A DNA stretch of 64,000 nucleotides from Lentinula raphanica. Taxonomy: Eukaryota; Basidiomycota; Agaricomycetes; Agaricales; Omphalotaceae. The position numbers and the translations under genes were made by a program. This document shows, piece after piece, positions 57,607 through 64,000 of this stretch; the first letter of the stretch is position 1; the number at the start of each line of letters is the position of its first letter. The notes beneath the pieces are model-generated. The model ran no database searches. It worked only from the letters and a program-made list of their open reading frames with translations, and was not told where the DNA came from. The stretch is taken from assembly GCA_027919835.1 (NCBI GenBank), contig JANVFP010000004.1:1674001-1738000 (forward strand). Direction: 5' to 3'.

Positions 57607-60600
57607 ATGACCAAGGTTCCCAAAACCAAACCCGACGGCGAATATCTTCCGCGACGACATGCAGACCTGAACTCTGCAATGTATATCTGCTCCTGTGATG
57701 AATGCATCAACTCGGGCGAGATAGCAGTGAAACCCAATGGGAGCATCAATCCCGGACGATATTTTTACAGCGAATATGTGCTTCGTGAGCACCTAGCCCA
57801 GAATCGCGCACTGAACCGGATTAGTGAAAGGACCGACCCCTTCGAACCAAATAGGACTCGATTTACACCGCGACCGTCCTTCACTGCTCACCCTCCATCC
57901 TCGGAGGTTGTCCTAGACCTTCCAAACACCCCCCCGCTTCCAGTTTCGCGTCCTGTTAGTCCGAAGATCCCCGCTGAGATCATCACTGAACCTACCACGA
58001 ACATCGACCACGAGTGGCAATTGCTAGAGAAAATCCAAATGCAATTGCTCGATCTGAAGGAAAATCCTCTGCGCTTCTGGAACCCTGCGGATATCGAGTT
58101 CAAACACGATATCACTGACTTTTGCAATAAGGAAGATCTGGCGTTCTACCTTGCCAAGGATATGCGTAACTCCATATTCTTGGGTCATTTAGATTGGTTG
58201 CGGGAAAGCCAGAAGTTCCTCGGCAGCACTGTGCTCGTGAAAAGGCTTTCTCATGCCTTCAGCTGCAAGCACAAAATCGTTTCCATTGCTCTAGAATCAG
58301 AGCTGGAAAGTACACGGCGTCGATTGGAGATCGAGTGGGAGGAGAGGAGTCAAAGGGCTGATAGCCAAGAAACAGTTAATGTCACAGGTGCGTTCGTGAT
58401 GAACATCCTGGATCTCTATTCACCGCATCTTCACTAGATGTACCCATAGGAGATCTATCACCTGAAAAGACTGTTTTCTTCATCTCACTTGTGGTGGTTG
58501 CTATACTGCATGTCGTATGCAATCTGTCATCCGTTCCGTCCGATTTTCTATTAGGAGCCATGCGTATCGTCTTCAAGCTGACGGGCTTCTATGCGTCTCG
58601 TCAAGTCGATGTACATATACCGGCAGACATACGAACCGTCATTGACAGACTGAGTCTTGTGCCGTCTTACACGTCATATGTGTGCTGCCCAAAATGTTTC
58701 CAGCTCTTCGATATGAACGACTACCCCGAGTTTTGCAACAATACGTCAGCTCCAAACAGTCCTCCCTGTAAACGGCGTCTTCGGTCCTCTGTTAATCTGT
58801 TACATTCTCCTCCGTCACATTCCCCGTCGCCAACAAAACCAGATCGGCGTCGTCCACAGACAGCTCCAGTGAGATCATATCACTGTCAAGATCTCAAGAA
58901 ATGGATCACCTGGATGCACAACCGACGCGATATTGCACCTTACTTTGAGCGTTCTTTCAACCCAGAGCCACCGGCTGACGGAAAAGTCAAAGATATCTGG
59001 GAATCTCAGTATCTTCGTACTTTTCTTGGTCCTGACGGTCAAAACCTGTTCCTATCTCCCAAGAATCCCAACGAGAGTCGCCTTCTGTTCAATCTGAATG
59101 TAGACGGTTTCAACCCCTATGGGAATCGCATGGCGGGAAAGAAAGTCAGCGTGTGCGGGATGTACCTTGTTTGTCTCAATCTTCCCCCCGAGATACGTAT
59201 GAAGCCCGAAAACATTTTTTTGGTTGGGATCATTCCTGGTCCCAAGGAACCAAGTAACCATCAGATTAACTATATACTGCGGCCATTGGTTAATGACCTG
59301 GACCAGCTGTGGAAGGATGGCTTCTTCATGGCGCGAACCGTCCGTCATCCTTGCGGACGATCCGTCCGAGCTGCTCTTGCCTTACTAGTTTGTGATCTGC
59401 CTGCAGCACGGTCAATGGGTGGATTTGCACATTACTGCAGTAACGCCGATGCTTGCTCGATGTGTAAAACTTCTAATATCAATGATCTGGATCCACAAAC
59501 ATTTCTACCGCGCACAAATGAAGAACACCGTCGAGGGGCTTTTGCTTGGCTCACTGCTCAATCTGAGGAGGAACGCGATGTACTCTACCGACGAAATGGT
59601 GTAAGATGGTCTGAACTCTTGCGGCTAGAGTACTGGGATCCCATAACGAACACTGTCATAGATCCCATGCATGGATTCTACCTTCGAATTTTCCAACGCC
59701 ATTGTCGTCAGATCTGGGGTATGAATGTTGATTTCGTGGACTGTGATGGGTTGTGGGAAATCAAACTTCCAACGGAGGAAGGGAAGGAGGTGGCCAGAGA
59801 TGTTTATGACCATGGATCGGCGGCCAATCTCAAAGCATTGAAAGTGGATTCTCTACGCTATTTAGCTATTCAAGAAGGCCTTGATTATCGTCGAAGCAGG
59901 AAGGCACTTGCAGATTCTCTCCTACAACTGGTACGTGGTCTATCTATCTATCTGGACTTGTAATCAACGTGGTTTTCACAATTCTCAAGCGAGTGATTAA
60001 ACAATGGAGGGCCGTAGCCACTCCTATCCCAGTCAACGTCGCACCTCAAGCTCAAGATTTTCGAAACTCAAATTCATTACCAGGACCAATCCCTGCCAAT
60101 CCCGGGAGAATATCTGACCCTGACGTTGCTGCTGCACATCAAGCGTTACTATCTGGACAACCTAAAGCCTATTTCAAAAAATTGTCGTCGGATACGATTG
60201 GGAAATTGGCAAAGATCCTTGGAGTTCAAGCATTCACCCCAGCCGGTGCACCCTCCCGCGCCAAACATCTGCTTGTGGACAAGCTGTTCGAATGGGTAAA
60301 CATGTTTTTCAATTCAACCATTGAACTTTGCACCTTTACACCTTCTGATTAGAGAACCGCAAGTAAGACAGACCGGATTTCACTGCACACTCTATCCAAT
60401 TCTGCTACCGGGGCTGAGGTATGCCCATTCATTTCTGTGTTCGCCAACATCGTTCACGAATTTGTAGCCGCCTCGGATTGACTTCGATGCTCCACTACTG
60501 GCATGTTCCACCGCCGATTCCGGGAACCACGCAAGTAACCAGGTATGCTCATTCGTCTAGTTGATTTGTGTTGCGACTGTGCACAACGATATTGTCTTGT

Positions 60601-62547
60601 AGAATTTTCCAACACATCATCTTTCATCAACTTCGAATCTTGTTTCATCGGACCCTGAAGTATGTATCCCAAATCAGATTCAGTAATGAAGGGTTCTGAT
60701 GATAGATTAAAGCTTTTTCAATCCAACAACACGGACGATGATGAATATCTCACCCGTTTCTTCAATGCCTCGAAGTCACAGATTGATCATTACCCTACCA
60801 AGATACTCGATGCAATGATCAATGCTATCCAATTCTGGATAAAGACTACTGCTCAGGCTAATCGTAGCCAGCCCTCCAACGAAAATCTGGACATCGATGA
60901 AACGAACGATGTTTTTGAAACTCGCTCGGATGGTTCATTCGATCTCGAGCATGAATTTGATGACTACGATCCGAGTGGCTATCGTTCAGCTCCTGATTCG
61001 GATGAGGACGAGTTTCAGGCAATCCCCATAAACAACAAAGGAAAGCGCCTGCTTATCCACAACATGGTGTGCCACATCTCCTGTCCTCACCAAAATCGTT
61101 TCTCATACAACCTGAGCCTAGCGCAAAAAATTCCACATCACCGACCAAGATGGTCAGCTCTTGAACAAAGCCGGTAACAAGAAATCGGCCGTTTTGGGAA
61201 AGCGTACCCTTGCTGCTATACGAGAAGACATGGAGAGACTTTATCTACCGTCCTGGATGGCTGCTGCTCCTAGTCGTCCAGGTGAGGCATCACAGGGAAA
61301 ATTTAGTGCTGATCAATGGAGAACGTTCTGCACAGTCAACCTCCCTGTCACTCTGATTCGTTTGTGGGGCTCTCAACCCCCTGGAGATCGTAGACACAAG
61401 ATGCTCGTAAACTACATGCACCTTGTTACTTCTGTTCGCTTAGCAGATATGCGCGCAACGACCGAGGAGCAGATACAATCCTTCGAGCATCATTATCGCG
61501 CATATGTTACAACACTCGTCGGCTTCGGGGACAGGGAAAACGTTGGCGGTTTATATCCTCATACCCGTATCACCCCCTACCAGCATATGATGCTCCATTT
61601 TGGTGACCTTCTACGGCGTTTTGGTCCTGTTCACAGTTGGCGATGCTTTCCATTTGAGCGATTCAATTACATATTACAAACCACCAAGACGAATAGCCGA
61701 TTCGGTGTGTCAAGCCTTGTTTTCGTATCGCCTACTTGTGTCTCATCTTTCTTTTTGCTTGCCTCTAGGTGAATTGGAGGAAACTATGTTCACTCGCTTC
61801 TGCATGATGCAGAAACTCAAGTCTCTTTTCCGTGGAGGGACATTCCCAACAGAGGCGCTTGAACTAGCCACCTTGTATCAAACAACGTTAGAGAAGACAG
61901 ATGTCCGTGGAACTCGCATCAATGATGCTCTCGCTTTTGAAGAGGAGTTTGACACTTCTAGCTCCATGGCCCACTGCGAACTGCCAGAACGATCCTCCTC
62001 GTCTTTGAGCAAATTATCTCCGAGTGTCTTTGCCAAGTTGGCTCAATATGCTTCAGATGGTGAAAGGGTCACCTCCGCTAGGGTTCACAGCAGAATCAAA
62101 CGAAGAGGTGCTACGTTCACTTCGCAGAATCACTCTTTCTCAAATGCACAGGTCGTCTTCACTACCAAATGTGCAGAGGAATGGTCTGCGGGTTCCATCA
62201 AAGAAATTTTCACAGCTATCTGGGAAACTCCAGACGGGAAGCACGTTTCCAAAACTTTTGCAGAAATCTGTCCGTATAAGCCATTGACAACTCTACATGC
62301 TCATCAGGACCACTATCGTACATTTGGGTTTGCTGGTGGTCGGCTGTTTTATGATACATTCAAGAAGGAGACCCTTCTTCTTCCACTGGATCAAATCCTT
62401 TCTCATTTTGCGTACTCGTTGCAAGTTGTGGCTTTCACGAGCGAGCCCACTATGCACGCTCTTCCATTGAATAAGGTGATTTCCGTTGAACACTGCTTGT
62501 CTTGTGTTCTTATTTCATTTGGCCAGGAGAATGAAATTGTCATTTAG
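57607..62547 (+). CDS. Tnp2-type transposase (CACTA / EnSpm superfamily)
   Basis: The start MTKVPKTKPDGEYLPRRHAD leads to a cysteine pair region, MYICSCDECINSG. The large second part has a CxxC motif (YVCCPKCFQLFDMN) and the transposase core: FNLNVDGFNPYGNRMAGKK, VCGMYLVCLNLPPEIRMKPE, NIFLVGIIPGPKEPSNHQIN, LVCDLPAARSMGGFAHYCSN, CSMCKTSNINDLD, VRWSELLRLEYWDPITNTVI and DPMHGFYLRIFQRHCRQIWG. Later exons carry LGKRTLAAIREDMERLYLPS, FSADQWRTFCTVNLPVTLIR, LVTSVRLADMRATTEEQI, TPYQHMMLHFGDLLRRFGPV and HSWRCFPFERFNYILQTTKT, which are all Tnp2-family blocks. It ends LPLNKENEIVI after a final intron. About 1,200 residues; no stop or frameshift was found in the core. Exon borders between 60,350 and 61,180 are uncertain. 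It acts in cut-and-paste transposition of its own element. Confidence 0.9.
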
Positions 62548-63604
62548 GAAAAAGGTTTGCGGTGTAAGCCCCATACTACTATTCTCTTGTCTATACCATA
62601 TATGTAATACATCAATGCTGGGTGAAAGGACCACCATTGCGCGTCGCTTTCCAACAAGACTGATCACAGACGGTGCTTCTCCTTATCCATAAATCAATCA
62701 TATCTCTGCTGTTGCACCGTCAAAATATTCAATGTTAATCTTCAAATACTAGTTCAGATTCCAGAAACTCGCTTGAACAAGGTTCGCCTTTTGGTCCTTT
62801 CGGTTCAGCCCCCCATTGCCCGGACTAACACTGAGGACAAGCAATCGTGATAGAGAAACCTCAACGTGCGGCATATATAGCCTCCCTCCAAACTCGGGAG
62901 TCGAGTGCACTATCCATCTTCTATGGCACGGAGAATCTGGTAGACGAGATATTGGAAACACTAGTAGGAGTTATTCAGTGGTCTACTATGTTAGCTGAAA
63001 GTGAAGTCTCAACAAGGACGAAGCAACGAAGGGTTTGACAAGGTAATCTAGCTAGTTACAAAGGATCGTTAGATGGACCTTGCCCCGACGGAATAGCTGG
63101 TGCTGCAGCGGTACCGGGGTACGCAATGCGCATAGTGAGGCACGAGTTCAGAGATATTCGGAACACTACGTTCAATGCGGAAAAGGTATACATAGGAAGA
63201 TTGCATCTAATAGATAGGTACGCAGTAGATCTAGAGCCATATCATGCATAGATGACAGGCCATCCGCCAGAGATTATACACGGCTGAAAACGACGGCTTA
63301 ACACGAGATCCATTCAAATCCATTCCTACTTCTCAGAATTTGATCACTGGCTGTTCGTGATTTTGCAAAGATCGAGAAAGATATGGATAGATTCTAAAAC
63401 TGACTTGCAGCAAGTGGAATATACATAGGTCGAGGGTATACTGAAAAGATACAACAGAAGATGAGGAACAGAGATCTACGTATTCGTAGACAGGAGAAAT
63501 TTTAGGAAGTATCATGGTCGACAAAGGGAACGTGTCCATGGAGAAAGGAAAATTCGAGAAGCGGTACGCGTGAGGTCAGCGTCGTACGAGGTCCCACAAT
63601 GGCT
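62548..63604. other. 1.06-kb stretch with no recognised gene
   Basis: Probably holds the distal end of the CACTA-type element and the 3' UTR of the next minus-strand gene. Short frames (62816-63038) have no known motif. I looked for CACTA/TAGTG ends paired with the 48.9-51.6 kb region and found none convincing. Confidence 0.4.
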
Positions 63605-64000
63605 TCATCCTTCCAAGCTTGTCACCTTTCTGATCGCTACATCTTCCCTTTCTTGAGCCAACGCCTTGGAATCCCTGAGTCGTTGCAGTCCATGTTGGAT
63701 GCTACTAATCTGGACCTCTATCGGGATCTGTGAACCCACAAGCTTGGGCATCACCATCCGCTCCCTCATGTCCTCCATATCATCGCTGAGGGCCCTGAGG
63801 ATCTGTAGAGCAGAAACCACATGAGCGAGCGCTTGCTTGCGAAACCCACCAATCCCACGAAGAAGCTCTAAGTGGGCATTATGCCCGTTTAGTTGATGCT
63901 GGTTCCCACCAAGCCAAGTCCAAATTTCTCCCAAAAGCTCAGACCTGGCATGCGCAATCGATGAATTCTCGAGAGAGACTATCTTGTGAATCAATGAGAG
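63605..64000 (-). CDS. 3' end of an unrecognised helical/coiled-coil protein gene (5' partial)
   Basis: The frame is open from the window edge and ends at 63605. The visible 131 residues are largely helical and coiled-coil like: ENSSIAHARSELLGEIWTWL, GGNQHQLNGHNAHLELLRGI, FRKQALAHVVSALQILRALS, DDMEDMRERMVMPKLVGSQI, PIEVQISSIQHGLQRLRDSK and REDVAIRKVTSLEG at the end. No ATG is needed in the visible part because the gene starts beyond the window. I do not recognise a named family with confidence; similar helical C-terminal segments occur in many Agaricomycete hypothetical proteins. Confidence 0.7.
   Translation of the reverse strand, partial: LSLIHKIVSLENSSIAHARSELLGEIWTWLGGNQHQLNGHNAHLELLRGIGGFRKQALAHVVSALQILRALSDDMEDMRERMVMPKLVGSQIPIEVQISSIQHGLQRLRDSKALAQEREDVAIRKVTSLEG

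Noticed and set aside
62548..63300. CACTA-type right end
   Set aside because: CACTAGTAGG at about 62957 has no matching inverted partner that I could find upstream of the dioxygenase or of the partner gene.

Overview
The window is nuclear DNA of a mushroom-forming basidiomycete (Agaricomycetes, probably Agaricales). The evidence is many short (about 50-60 nt) GT-AG introns, F-box expansions, and mobile-gene families that are abundant in this group: KDZ transposase with its CxC2 cysteine clusters, Tnp2/CACTA transposase, RNase H1-N 'viroplasmin' proteins and fungal TET/JBP dioxygenases. Coding sequences were assembled by eye across introns, so exon borders are approximate unless given.

1-16.6 kb is a gene-dense housekeeping arm: the 3' part of a peroxisomal two-dehydrogenase beta-oxidation enzyme (FOX2-like), an F-box protein, enoyl-CoA reductase TSC13, an NAD(P)-binding epimerase-like protein, AIR carboxylase ADE2, ribosome assembly factor RSA3 (83 bp from ADE2, divergent), chaperonin subunit CCT3 and one unrecognised multi-exon gene.

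16.6-27.4 kb is repeat territory: a 623-bp element with terminal inverted repeats, a 7.4-kb satellite of 108-bp monomers (about 66 copies) carrying a 282-bp TA-flanked MITE, an orphan monomer, and a 767-bp inverted-repeat element.

27.5-49 kb holds an F-box gene and two paralogous F-box/zinc genes (29.5-31.8 and 45.9-48.1 kb). Between the paralogues lies a complete-looking KDZ DNA transposon of about 10.9 kb (32.08-43.01 kb). Its ends are diverged inverted repeats with paired subterminal motifs. It carries an uninterrupted KDZ transposase and four passenger genes: a GW-rich gene with an in-frame UGA, a small basic protein, an RNase H1-N/viroplasmin protein and a large basidiomycete-specific protein. 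Its right end abuts the 3' remnant of a heptad-repeat gene, followed by a WD40-like gene.

49.2-62.6 kb holds a TET/JBP-family 2-oxoglutarate/Fe(II) dioxygenase, followed by a two-gene CACTA-type unit: a very long acidic repeat protein with the conserved partner-protein C-terminus, then a Tnp2 transposase. A candidate nucleic-acid base dioxygenase thus sits between two different transposon classes, an association known in fungi. The window ends in the 3' end of an unrecognised coiled-coil gene on the minus strand.
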